The notes below the pieces were generated by a model. The model was not told the origin of the DNA and ran no database searches. It saw nothing but the letters and a program-made list of their open reading frames with translations. Positions 1 to 6,705 of a DNA stretch of 38,318 nt are shown here, piece by piece. Both the position numbers and the translations under genes were made by a program. Positions within the stretch are counted from its first letter, which is position 1. Each line of letters opens with the position of its first letter. This DNA is from Poseidonibacter ostreae (lineage in GTDB: Bacteria > Campylobacterota > Campylobacteria > Campylobacterales > Arcobacteraceae): assembly GCF_009208075.1 (NCBI RefSeq), contig NZ_WFKJ01000031.1:1-38318 (forward strand), given 5' to 3'.

Positions 1-165
1 ACTTGTTTATATAAATTAGTACCAAATGAAATTAGTGCAAAGTTTCATTTAGGACAAGACTATAGTGAAGAAAGGTTTAATCGAGTAAGTGAGCATTTAA
101 AACAAAGAGGAACATCAAAAGATTTAAAAACATTAGCCTTAATCCAAGAGTTTAGAAAGAATTAA
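1..165 (+). CDS. C-terminal end of an unrecognised protein (partial)
   Basis: An open frame runs from the left edge to a TAA at 163-165, giving 54 residues of a protein whose start lies outside the window. The visible tail is charged and probably helical, ending in IQEFRKN. I do not recognise the family. A gap of 66 bases separates it from the next gene. That gap holds TATAAT-like hexamers at 172-177 and 183-188, which could be the -10 of the following gene. Confidence 0.6.
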   Translation, partial: TCLYKLVPNEISAKFHLGQDYSEERFNRVSEHLKQRGTSKDLKTLALIQEFRKN

Positions 166-231
166 ATACTATATAATCCTTTTATAATTAAAATTTTTAT
201 AGAATACGAGAATCATAAACTAAGGTAAACC

Positions 232-453
232 ATGTCTAGAAAAAATACTTCAAGTGTAGATACAACTGAAGGCGATAAAATCGCAAGAAAATCTCGGGAA
301 ATAAAAAATGCTATTCCTGTAAGTTTTGACCATAAGAAAGCAGATGAACAAGTAATCAATGCTAGAAAAGGTGCAAATGTAGCTTTAGCAAAAGCAAAAG
401 CTAAGAAAAAAGCTAAGATGGCAAAAGCCTCTAAAAAGAAAAATAAAAAGTAG
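232..453 (+). CDS. small lysine/alanine-rich basic protein, unknown function
   Basis: This is a 73-residue protein with no signal peptide or membrane segment. The second half is almost entirely Lys and Ala (repeats of KAK and KKA) and ends in a KKKNKK tail, so it is strongly basic and could bind nucleic acid or ribosomes; that is a guess from composition. The ATG at 232 follows AAGGT six bases upstream. The gene converges on the DauR-like regulator three bases away, and the two 3' ends share a terminator hairpin. I do not recognise a named family. Confidence 0.6.
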   Translation: MSRKNTSSVDTTEGDKIARKSREIKNAIPVSFDHKKADEQVINARKGANVALAKAKAKKKAKMAKASKKKNKK

Positions 454-472
454 TACTTAACTTTTTATTTTT
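439..472. terminator. bidirectional terminator overlapping two convergent 3' ends
   Basis: A perfect 13-base inverted repeat, AAAAATAAAAAGT at 439-451 and ACTTTTTATTTTT at 460-472, flanks an 8-base loop. It has a T-run on its right side and an A-run on its left, so it can act on both strands. It overlaps the last codons of the lysine-rich gene and reaches the end of the minus-strand regulator. The stem is nearly all A-T, so its strength is uncertain. Confidence 0.6.
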
Positions 473-1104
473 TTTATATACCTGTAAATTGATGGTTCAG
501 ACATTTGCAGTTTTGTTGCAACTTCTTGTACTGAACCTCTTATATTAAATATTCCACATTCATTTAAGGCTGAAATTACTTCAGTTTTTTCTTTAGGTGT
601 CATTCTTGTTGGAATAACATTAAATTGATTTATAATCGCATCAATTTTATTAAGTGTCAATTCTTGACCATCTGAACTTAGGTTTTCTTTTATAATATTT
701 AGTGAAGCTATTTTATCATCAACATAATTAGGTAGTAAAGATGTTAGAAAAGATAAAGAATTTTTTACATCTTGATAATCTGAATTTAAACCTAAAGCTC
801 CCACAATCTTGTTTGAATCATCTCTGATAAAATAAGTCGAAGAGTATAAAAGTTTGCCTTCTACGTTTTTTGAATTGTAATTACATATAAATTGTTTATT
901 CCCTTTTGATTCGCTAAGAATAAAGTCTAACATTAAATCTGTTATAGAATCTCCTATTTTTCTACCACTTATATTTCCATTGATAATATAAACAATAGAT
1001 TTTTGGTAATTTGTTAAATCATGAAGAATGATTTCAGTATTTTCCCCTAATACTTCTCCTAGGAAATCCGCAATTGATATGTATTTTTTTATATATTGAT
1101 TCAA
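457..1104 (-). CDS. DauR/YheO-like transcriptional regulator (PAS_6 + HTH_22)
   Basis: This 215-residue protein matches the YheO/DauR family. An N-terminal PAS-like domain (about 1-120) has the hallmark EIILHDL and a later NGNISGRKIGDS segment. The C-terminal HTH_22 domain (about 150-215) has MTPKEKTEVISALNECGIF, then IRGSVQEVA and SIYRYIKK. DauR of Pseudomonas represses D-arginine catabolism, and this gene is divergent from ridA-dadA-alr, so it probably controls that operon in response to a D-amino acid or derived signal; the ligand is inferred only. The start is a TTG (plus strand CAA at 1102-1104) with AAGG seven bases upstream. The shared upstream region (1105-1289) has repeated A/T palindromes that may be its operators. 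Confidence 0.85.
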   Translation of the reverse strand: MNQYIKKYISIADFLGEVLGENTEIILHDLTNYQKSIVYIINGNISGRKIGDSITDLMLDFILSESKGNKQFICNYNSKNVEGKLLYSSTYFIRDDSNKIVGALGLNSDYQDVKNSLSFLTSLLPNYVDDKIASLNIIKENLSSDGQELTLNKIDAIINQFNVIPTRMTPKEKTEVISALNECGIFNIRGSVQEVATKLQMSEPSIYRYIKKIKS

Positions 1105-1145
1105 GAATTAGCCTTAGATAATTTGATAAGAAACATTATAGAAAA

Positions 1146-1193
1146 ATAATAAATTATTGTCAATTAGATAATAAATTATTATTATGATAATAA
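1146..1193. promoter_or_regulatory. repeated A/T dyads in the regulator/ridA intergenic region
   Basis: The 13-mer ATAATAAATTATT occurs at 1146-1158 and again at 1168-1180, a 22-base period or about two helical turns. The second copy runs into a perfect 7-1-7 palindrome, TTATTAT-G-ATAATAA (1179-1193). The array lies between the divergent regulator and the ridA-dadA-alr operon, upstream of a plausible -10. It could be the operator of the DauR-like protein or a Fur/PerR-type site. In such AT-rich DNA, chance similarity is a real alternative. Confidence 0.4.
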
Positions 1194-1243
1194 AAATGTA
1201 TTAAATTTATACAAAAATTAGCACAAATGATAAAAATTTATTA

Positions 1244-1249
1244 TATACT
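1244..1249 (+). promoter_or_regulatory. candidate -10 box of the ridA-dadA-alr operon
   Basis: The hexamer TATACT lies 40 bases upstream of the ridA start in a T-rich context. This suits Campylobacterota vegetative promoters, which often lack a clear -35. Transcription would start near 1256, giving a leader of about 34 bases. Confidence 0.4.
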
Positions 1250-1289
1250 GTCTTTAATGAAAAAAAATTATTACAAATAAGGAATAAAA

Positions 1290-1673
1290 ATGAATTCTAA
1301 AAAAGAAATTAACTCAAAAAAAGCACCAGGTGCAATTGGACCATATTCTCAAGCTATAGAAAAAGATGGATTTGTATATGTATCAGGACAATTACCAATT
1401 GACCAAGTAACTGGTGAATTTGCTGGAGAGGATATTGCATCACAAGCAAAACAGTCTTTAGAAAATACAAAATATATTTTAGAAGAGTCTGGTTTAGAAA
1501 TGAATGATATTTTAAAAACTACAATTTTATTAAAAGATATAGAAGATTTTGCAGTGGTAAATGAAATTTATGGAGAATATTTTCAATCGCCATTTCCAGC
1601 ACGTGCAACATATGAAGTTGCAAGATTACCAAAAGATGCTTTAATTGAAATAGAATCAATTGCAAAAAAATAA
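1290..1673 (+). CDS. ridA: RidA family reactive imine/enamine deaminase
   Basis: This 127-residue protein spans the whole RidA/YjgF/UK114 family length. It hydrolyses 2-imino acids such as 2-iminopropanoate to the keto acid plus ammonia in the cytoplasm. Family signatures are GPYSQAI near residue 17, YVSGQLP near 30, and the C-terminal [20 protein letters not shown], which carries the conserved arginine that holds the substrate carboxylate. It starts at an ATG after AAGGAAT. It is the first gene of an operon with dadA (38 bases downstream) and alr. DadA makes 2-imino acids, so RidA here would speed their hydrolysis and limit damage to PLP enzymes. Confidence 0.93.
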   Translation: MNSKKEINSKKAPGAIGPYSQAIEKDGFVYVSGQLPIDQVTGEFAGEDIASQAKQSLENTKYILEESGLEMNDILKTTILLKDIEDFAVVNEIYGEYFQSPFPARATYEVARLPKDALIEIESIAKK

Positions 1674-1711
1674 AGTAAAATAAATTTATTATATATTAAT
1701 GGAGAAGTAAG

Positions 1712-2950
1712 ATGAAAAAAGATGTTGTAATTATAGGTGGTGGTTGTATTGGACTTATGTCGGCATATTGCTTACAAAAAAGTGGTAGAAGTGTTACTGT
1801 AATAGATAAAAATGATATTACTAATGGAACATCTTTTGGTAATGCAGGTTTATTATCTGCTTTTAAAAAAGCTCCATTAAGTGCTCCAGGAGCAATTACT
1901 GATACACTTAAATTAATGTTAAAAGGAGAGTCACCTGCAAGTGTTCATCCTACATTAAATCTACATTTATATAAATGGCTTTTAAAATTTGCAGCAAGTT
2001 CAACACAGGCTAGATTAAAAAGAACATTAGCTTTATTTGAAAGATATGGACAAATCAGTTTAGATATGTATGAATCTATGGTTAATGATGATGGAATAGA
2101 TTTCCATTTTAGAAAAGATGGATTACTAATGATTTATACAGAACAAGAAACATTTGATGCAAAAGCAGCTCATTGTAATGATCCTAAAGCATATGAAATT
2201 CTTTCAAAAGAAAGAACAAAAGAGTATATGCCAATTTTAAATGAAAAAGTAATTGGTTCAATTCTTTTAAAAGAAAATGGACATATTGATCCAGGTGAAA
2301 TGATGTTAGCTTTAAAAAAATATTTAGAAGAAAAAGGTGTGGAGTTTCTTTTAAATGAAGAAGTAGATAGATTAGAATTTGAAGGTTCAAAAGTTAGTAA
2401 AATAAGAACTTCTAAGAATGTTTATGAAGCCCAAACATTTATTCTTTCTACTGGTGCTGATGATAAACTTGCACGTCAAGCAAAAAATAAGTTTATGATG
2501 ACTCCTGCAAAAGGTTATAGTCTCACATTTAAAATGGATGACGAATTAAAACCTAAAACAACATCTTTATTTGCTGATTTATTTATAGCTATGACTCCAA
2601 GAAGAGATACAGTTAGAATGACTTCAAAACTTGAATTAGGTACTACAGACCCTTCAATTGTAAAAAAACAAATTGATAGTATTAAGAAAAACTTAGCGCA
2701 ATATACAAATGACTTTGAAAGAAGAGATGTTGTTGAATGGTCAGGATTTAGACCTCTTACACCAAATGATATTCCTATTTTAGGGTTTGATGAAAATTAT
2801 AATAACCTTGTTCATGCTACAGGTTTAGGTTGGCTTGGAATTACATTTGCTCCATCAATTGGGAAAATAATAAATGATGTAATTACAGTAGATAAGAAAA
2901 ATGAAACAAATGAAGATATTTTATTATTCTCTTCTTTTTTTCAAGGATAG
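1712..2950 (+). CDS. dadA: D-amino acid dehydrogenase (DadA-like FAD oxidoreductase)
   Basis: This 412-residue protein fits the DAO family (DadA is usually about 415-430 residues). It oxidatively deaminates D-amino acids, classically D-alanine, to the 2-oxo acid and ammonia, passing electrons to the respiratory chain at the inner membrane. The N-terminal Rossmann dinucleotide motif is VVIIGGGCIGLMSAYCL (residues 5-21), followed by the adenine-ribose acidic end VTVID. The C-terminal FAD segment has GFRPLTPNDIPILGF and TGLGWLGITFAPSIGK. The ATG follows GGAG closely. Context between ridA and alr fits a route L-Ala to D-Ala to pyruvate. The preferred substrate is not visible. Confidence 0.9.
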   Translation: MKKDVVIIGGGCIGLMSAYCLQKSGRSVTVIDKNDITNGTSFGNAGLLSAFKKAPLSAPGAITDTLKLMLKGESPASVHPTLNLHLYKWLLKFAASSTQARLKRTLALFERYGQISLDMYESMVNDDGIDFHFRKDGLLMIYTEQETFDAKAAHCNDPKAYEILSKERTKEYMPILNEKVIGSILLKENGHIDPGEMMLALKKYLEEKGVEFLLNEEVDRLEFEGSKVSKIRTSKNVYEAQTFILSTGADDKLARQAKNKFMMTPAKGYSLTFKMDDELKPKTTSLFADLFIAMTPRRDTVRMTSKLELGTTDPSIVKKQIDSIKKNLAQYTNDFERRDVVEWSGFRPLTPNDIPILGFDENYNNLVHATGLGWLGITFAPSIGKIINDVITVDKKNETNEDILLFSSFFQG

Positions 2951-2991
2951 ATTCTGTTAAAATAAGGAAATGTAAATAGGAGAAAAGATAA

Positions 2992-4173
2992 TTGAAATTA
3001 TCAAGACCTGTATGGGCTGAAATCAATTTAGATAATTTAGCCCATAATATAAGAGAAGTAAGAAGAGTTGTTAATAAAAACTCAAAAGTAACTGCTGTTA
3101 TAAAAGCTGATGGATATGGGCATGGTGCAGTCGTTATTGGACAAATTTTACTTGAAAATGGAGCAGATAGATTTGCAGTTGCTACTTTAAGTGAAGCAAT
3201 ACAATTAAGAACTGCCTTTGCTGATACTGAGATAATGGTATTAGGATACACTCCAAATGAATTTGCTAGTGATATAATAAAAAATAACATAATCCAAACA
3301 ATTTATACAATAGAACAAGCTAAAGAGTACTCAAATGTAGCACTTTCTTTGAACAAAAAAGCAAAAATTCATATAAAATTAGACACAGGAATGAGTAGAT
3401 TAGGAATGGTTTTTTCTGATGAAACTATCTATTCTATTTTAGAAATGTCAAAACTTGAAGGTTTATTTATTGAAGGTATTTTTACTCATTTTGCAGTTGC
3501 TGATGAACTTGATAAATCGTTTACATTTCAACAAGTAGATAAATTTAAACATATTGTTAGTAAATTAGAAGAAAAAGGATTAAATATTCCTATAAAGCAT
3601 GTATCAAATAGTGCTGCAATTATTGATTTGCCTGAGTTTAATTTTGATATGGTTCGTGCTGGTATTATGTTATATGGTTTATATCCATCAGAGCATGTAA
3701 ATAAAAATGTAGTTGAATTAAAAGAAGTTATGTGTTTAAAAGCAAATGTTTCACAAGTAAAACAACTTGATGCAAATTGTGGTGTTAGCTATGGTTTAAA
3801 ATATAAAAGTGATAAAAAATCTCATGTAGCAACTCTTCCAATTGGTTATGCAGATGGATATACACGAATGTTATCTGGAAAAGCAAAGGTTATGATAAAT
3901 GGAGTTAAAACATCAATAATTGGAAATATATGCATGGATCAATGTATTATTGATGTCACAAATCTTAATGTAAAAGTAGGAGACGAGGTAGTTTTATTTG
4001 GTGGAAATGATGCTAATGGTATCAGTATTGATAGTGTGGCAGAATCTTTAAATACAATTAATTATGAAATAGTATGTATGGTAGATAAAAGAGTTCCGCG
4101 TGTTTATATACAAGATAAAAAAATTATTGATATTAAAGATTATGTATTAATTTTAAGTAATAAAAAAAGCTAA
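2992..4173 (+). CDS. alr: alanine racemase
   Basis: This is a PLP-dependent alanine racemase of 393 residues, somewhat longer than the usual 360-375. The PLP lysine is K38 in AVIKADGYGHG, and the catalytic tyrosine is in CGVSYGLKY near residue 264. Other family blocks are KLDTGMSRLG, ISNSAAI-type HVSNSAAI, RAGIMLYG and NICMDQ. It interconverts L- and D-alanine for peptidoglycan and, in this operon, feeds DadA. The start is a TTG at 2992 with AGGAG nine bases upstream; no ATG fits the N-terminus. It follows dadA by 41 bases. Whether another alr exists elsewhere for cell-wall synthesis cannot be told here. Confidence 0.93.
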   Translation: MKLSRPVWAEINLDNLAHNIREVRRVVNKNSKVTAVIKADGYGHGAVVIGQILLENGADRFAVATLSEAIQLRTAFADTEIMVLGYTPNEFASDIIKNNIIQTIYTIEQAKEYSNVALSLNKKAKIHIKLDTGMSRLGMVFSDETIYSILEMSKLEGLFIEGIFTHFAVADELDKSFTFQQVDKFKHIVSKLEEKGLNIPIKHVSNSAAIIDLPEFNFDMVRAGIMLYGLYPSEHVNKNVVELKEVMCLKANVSQVKQLDANCGVSYGLKYKSDKKSHVATLPIGYADGYTRMLSGKAKVMINGVKTSIIGNICMDQCIIDVTNLNVKVGDEVVLFGGNDANGISIDSVAESLNTINYEIVCMVDKRVPRVYIQDKKIIDIKDYVLILSNKKS

Positions 4174-4303
4174 AATTTTTTCCATCAAACAACACATTTT
4201 ATAAGAGTCATGATATATTTATTATAATAATTACTTATAATTTAAACATAAATTAATATAAGAAAAGTTAATATTTGTTTATATAATATTATAAGGAAAA
4301 ATT

Positions 4304-4948
4304 ATGAAAAATAAAATATTAACTACTTTAACAATTTTAAGTACTTTTACATATTTAAACGCAATGGATATTGTTAAATCTCCCGAACCTAAGAAAGAAA
4401 AAGCTAAAACTACTTTAGGTCTTTATGTGTCAGGATCAGAAGCTGGAAAATATCTAAATGCAAATAAAAATGCAATACTTGTTGATGTAAGAAGCCCTAG
4501 TGAGCTATTGTTTATTGGTGCAGCTAATAGAATGGATATACACGTTCCATTAATGACAATAGACGATTCTAAATATAATAAAAAGTTTGGAAGCTATGAT
4601 GTGAAAAAAAATAAATATGCTATTGATGAAATTGTTTACGAATTAAACAAAAAAAGTGTTAAAAAAGATGAAGCAATATTTATAACATGCAGATCTGGTT
4701 CTAGTAGAGCAGCACCTGTTGTAAATGCATTAGCTAAAAAAGGTTTTACAAATGTTTGGACTTTAATTGATGGATATGAAGGTGGAAAAGCAAAAAGTGG
4801 TAATTTTAAAGGTGAAAGAGTAGTTGATGGTTGGCTGCATAGTAACTTAGAATGGTCATGGAAAGTTCCATCTGAAAAGTTGTGGTTTAAATGTAAATAC
4901 AAAGATTTAATGAATTCTAATGATGCTGCTAAGTGTAATAGTTTATAA
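4304..4948 (+). CDS. exported rhodanese-like protein
   Basis: The 214-residue protein begins with a signal peptide (MKNKILTTLTILSTFTYLNA, probable cleavage after LNA), so it is likely periplasmic. A rhodanese fold occupies about residues 40-165, with the CH2A-like DVRSPSE near 61 and the active-site cysteine C129 in ITCRSGSSRAAP. It may move sulfur or handle thiols outside the cytoplasm; the substrate is not known. A cysteine-containing tail (about 180-214, with a further CK and CN) lies beyond the rhodanese fold. The ATG is preceded by AAGGAAAAATT. It stands alone between alr (130 bases upstream) and a convergent small membrane protein. Confidence 0.85.
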   Translation: MKNKILTTLTILSTFTYLNAMDIVKSPEPKKEKAKTTLGLYVSGSEAGKYLNANKNAILVDVRSPSELLFIGAANRMDIHVPLMTIDDSKYNKKFGSYDVKKNKYAIDEIVYELNKKSVKKDEAIFITCRSGSSRAAPVVNALAKKGFTNVWTLIDGYEGGKAKSGNFKGERVVDGWLHSNLEWSWKVPSEKLWFKCKYKDLMNSNDAAKCNSL

Positions 4949-5122
4949 AAAATATACTTAATTAAAACATACCTCAGAGGATAGTATATAAAGAAATATA
5001 ACAAAAATACTATTCTTTGTGGCCTATAACTTTTTTATATGTCCTAATCAATCAATTATGCATCTATTAAAATACTTGATTAAAATTCGATAAAAGGTTA
5101 ATATCAAACTCTATTCTTTTAA

Positions 5123-5461
5123 TTAAATTTGTAGTAAAGCATCTCTTATTTGCATATAGGCAATTAAAAATTCAAATAGCATTCTCCAAAATAACTCCAT
5201 AAATATAAATACAATAAGAAAGAATAAAATAAATTTAGCTTTTTGTTTTCTAGTTAATATTTTCCATAATAACTCATTTGTATGAGTATATGAAGTTTTT
5301 AGTAGTTTATATTTTCTAATAATCCAAGTTAGTAAAACCCAAGAAAAAATTGGTAAGATAATTGCACCAAGATAATAAAACATTATTAAAGCGTCACTAC
5401 TAATAAAAGTTTTGAATGTTAGAAAATTGCTAAGACAGTCACTAAAAGTTATAGTTTCCAA
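5123..5461 (-). CDS. small two-helix membrane protein, unknown function
   Basis: This 112-residue protein has a hydrophobic segment at about 28-52 (IMFYYLGAIILPIFSWVLLT region) and another at about 76-100 (FILFFLIVFIFMELFW region), separated by a basic loop, so it is probably an inner-membrane protein. The start is a TTG (plus CAA at 5459-5461) with AAGG six bases upstream; the first in-frame ATG is within the first helix. DUF4282-like small membrane proteins have a similar look, but I cannot assign a family. The gene is divergent from the peroxiredoxin and convergent with the rhodanese gene. Confidence 0.55.
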   Translation of the reverse strand: METITFSDCLSNFLTFKTFISSDALIMFYYLGAIILPIFSWVLLTWIIRKYKLLKTSYTHTNELLWKILTRKQKAKFILFFLIVFIFMELFWRMLFEFLIAYMQIRDALLQI

Positions 5462-5564
5462 ATAAAACCTTTTTTTAAATAAGAAATATTATAGCTAAAA
5501 GCATTTAACTAAAGATTTAGTTATTCAGCAATATTAAAAAAGAAAATATGAGAGTGTTATTATA

Positions 5565-5600
5565 AGTAAATCTTATTTACTAAAATAAGATATTCTTATT
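5565..5600. promoter_or_regulatory. tandem inverted repeats upstream of peroxiredoxin gene (candidate operator)
   Basis: Three linked dyads occupy 36 bases: AGTAAAT-CTT-ATTTACT (5565-5581), TCTTATTT-ACTA-AAATAAGA (5571-5590) and AATAAGA-TAT-TCTTATT (5584-5600). All arms are perfect. The half-site TCTTATT thus appears three times in alternating orientation, 85 to 120 bases before the peroxiredoxin start. A peroxide or redox regulator (PerR/Fur class) is plausible from position, but the spacing is not the classical 7-1-7 box. A likely -10 (TATATT or TAGAAT, 5627-5637) lies just downstream. Confidence 0.5.
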
Positions 5601-5684
5601 AAAATTAAGCAAAGTTTTATTTTTATTATATTAGAATACTTTTATCAAAGGAAAAAGATTGTCTTTTGAGAGAAAGGATTTAAT

Positions 5685-6395
5685 ATGGCTTGTGATACAA
5701 GTGTAAAAGCTAGAAAAGAAAATAATTCAAATAATAATAACGATATAGAAAATAATACAGATATAAAAAAGGATAAAAAAATGAGTTCAAGTATGGTTCA
5801 AAAATTAATGCCAGAGTTTAAAATGGATGCATATGATGCAAAAACAGGTCACTACACAACAGTTTCAGATAAAGATTATATGGGTAAATGGGCAGTAGTT
5901 TGTTTCTACCCAGCAGATTTTACTTTTGTTTGTCCAACTGAAATTGCAGCTATGAATGCACACTATGATGAATTTCAAGAACTAGGTGTTGAAATTTTAG
6001 CAGTATCAACTGATACTAAATTCTCACATAAAAGATTTGTAGAAACTGAGCCTATTTTAGAAGGATTAAAACTTACTATTGGTGCTGATACTACAACTGC
6101 TGTTAGTGAAGATTTTGGTGTATTAATTGAAGAAGAAGGTATGGCATTAAGAGGAAGATTCTTATTTAATCCAGAAGGTATTTGTGTTGCTCAAGAAGTT
6201 CAAGCACCAATGGTTGGAAGAAATGTAAATGAATTTTTAAGACAAGTTAGAGCTTGGCAACATGCAACAAAAACTGGTGAAGTTTGTCCAGCAGGTTGGA
6301 GACCAGGTAAGAAAACACTTCCAGTTAATACAGATGTAGAACAAATGACAGGTAGAGTAGGTGATTATATTACGATTGAAGAAATTCTTTCTTAA
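5685..6395 (+). CDS. typical 2-Cys peroxiredoxin (AhpC/Prx1 type) with N-terminal extension
   Basis: This 236-residue thiol peroxidase reduces hydrogen peroxide and organic peroxides in the cytoplasm. The peroxidatic cysteine is C83 in DFTFVCPTE and the resolving cysteine is in GEVCPAGW near residue 205, so it is a 2-Cys type. FVETEPILEG and GRNVNEFLRQVRA are family blocks. The usual length is about 190-200; the extra residues are an Asn/Lys-rich N-terminal stretch (1-32) that begins MACD. An in-frame ATG at 5781 (residue 33) has its own AAAAGGA seven bases upstream, giving the family-typical 204 residues with C51. Both starts look usable. A perfect terminator hairpin follows. An upstream dyad array suggests redox control. 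Confidence 0.93.
   Translation: MACDTSVKARKENNSNNNNDIENNTDIKKDKKMSSSMVQKLMPEFKMDAYDAKTGHYTTVSDKDYMGKWAVVCFYPADFTFVCPTEIAAMNAHYDEFQELGVEILAVSTDTKFSHKRFVETEPILEGLKLTIGADTTTAVSEDFGVLIEEEGMALRGRFLFNPEGICVAQEVQAPMVGRNVNEFLRQVRAWQHATKTGEVCPAGWRPGKKTLPVNTDVEQMTGRVGDYITIEEILS
5767..5783 (+). promoter_or_regulatory. internal ribosome binding site and second start of the peroxiredoxin
   Basis: AAAAGGA at 5767-5773 lies seven bases before an in-frame ATG at 5781. The upstream start at 5685 also has AGAAAGGA (5671-5678) six bases before it. Translation from 5781 gives MSSSMVQKLMPEF and a standard-length enzyme. Confidence 0.55.
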
Positions 6396-6416
6396 TATTT
6401 AGCTTCATTAAAAAAA

Positions 6417-6438
6417 GGATTAGTATTAATACTAATCC
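6417..6438. terminator. terminator after the peroxiredoxin gene
   Basis: The perfect inverted repeat GGATTAGTATT / AATACTAATCC is preceded by six A and followed by TTTCTTTT, 22 bases after the peroxiredoxin stop. As drawn there is no spacer, so the central bases form the loop. It should work on the plus strand and probably on the minus strand too. Confidence 0.8.
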
Positions 6439-6459
6439 TTTCTTTTATAAGTTTGATAA

Positions 6460-6531
6460 TTGCGGTCAGCCCTTTGTGTTGTTACTAACATTTGACCGCA
6501 ACTATGAGATTTAACTCTTCATAGGTTTTTT
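6460..6531 (+). ncRNA. candidate structured RNA ending in a terminator-like hairpin
   Basis: The 310 bases between the peroxiredoxin and the aldolase-like gene hold no convincing ORF. Apart from the two gene terminators they contain a GC-richer island. TTGCGGTCA (6460-6468) pairs perfectly with TGACCGCAA (6493-6501), and inside its loop TGTT (6480-6483) pairs with AACA (6487-6490). Directly after comes a second hairpin, CTATGA (6502-6507) with TCATAG (6519-6524), followed by a run of seven T (6525-6531, after one G). Two stems ending in a T-run on the plus strand suggest a small RNA or the remnant of one. I could not identify a promoter with confidence. From 6532 to 6653 I see only AT-rich sequence with one weak hairpin. 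Confidence 0.35.
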
Positions 6532-6660
6532 TGTATCTAATATACTCTGTTCTAGAATAACTTATAAATATTAGTTTTGAATTAGTTGTCTAACTATCAA
6601 TTAATAGAAAATTTCTTTTATCTTTTACTAAATTAATAAATAATTTTTTCCATAAAAAAA

Positions 6661-6682
6661 GGTTAATTCTTTCGAACTAACC
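6661..6682. terminator. terminator after the aldolase-like gene
   Basis: GGTTAATTC (6661-6669) and GAACTAACC (6674-6682) pair with one mismatch around TTTC. A seven-A run on the left is the T-run of the minus strand, 24 bases beyond the aldolase-like stop codon. A T-run on the right makes it potentially bidirectional. Confidence 0.75.
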
Positions 6683-6705
6683 TTTTTGTTTTTTGAAGTA
6701 AATAT

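Noticed and set aside
1-165. Possible RecX-like tail
   Set aside because: The helical, charged ending is superficially similar, but no diagnostic residues are visible in 54 residues.
2883-3290. 135-codon minus-strand frame across dadA and alr
   Set aside because: It lies opposite two clearly conserved genes and resembles no family; antisense shadow.
4979-5018. GATAGTAT/ATACTAT pair downstream of the rhodanese gene
   Set aside because: The arms are separated by about 20 bases, pair over only seven bases, and no clear T-run follows.
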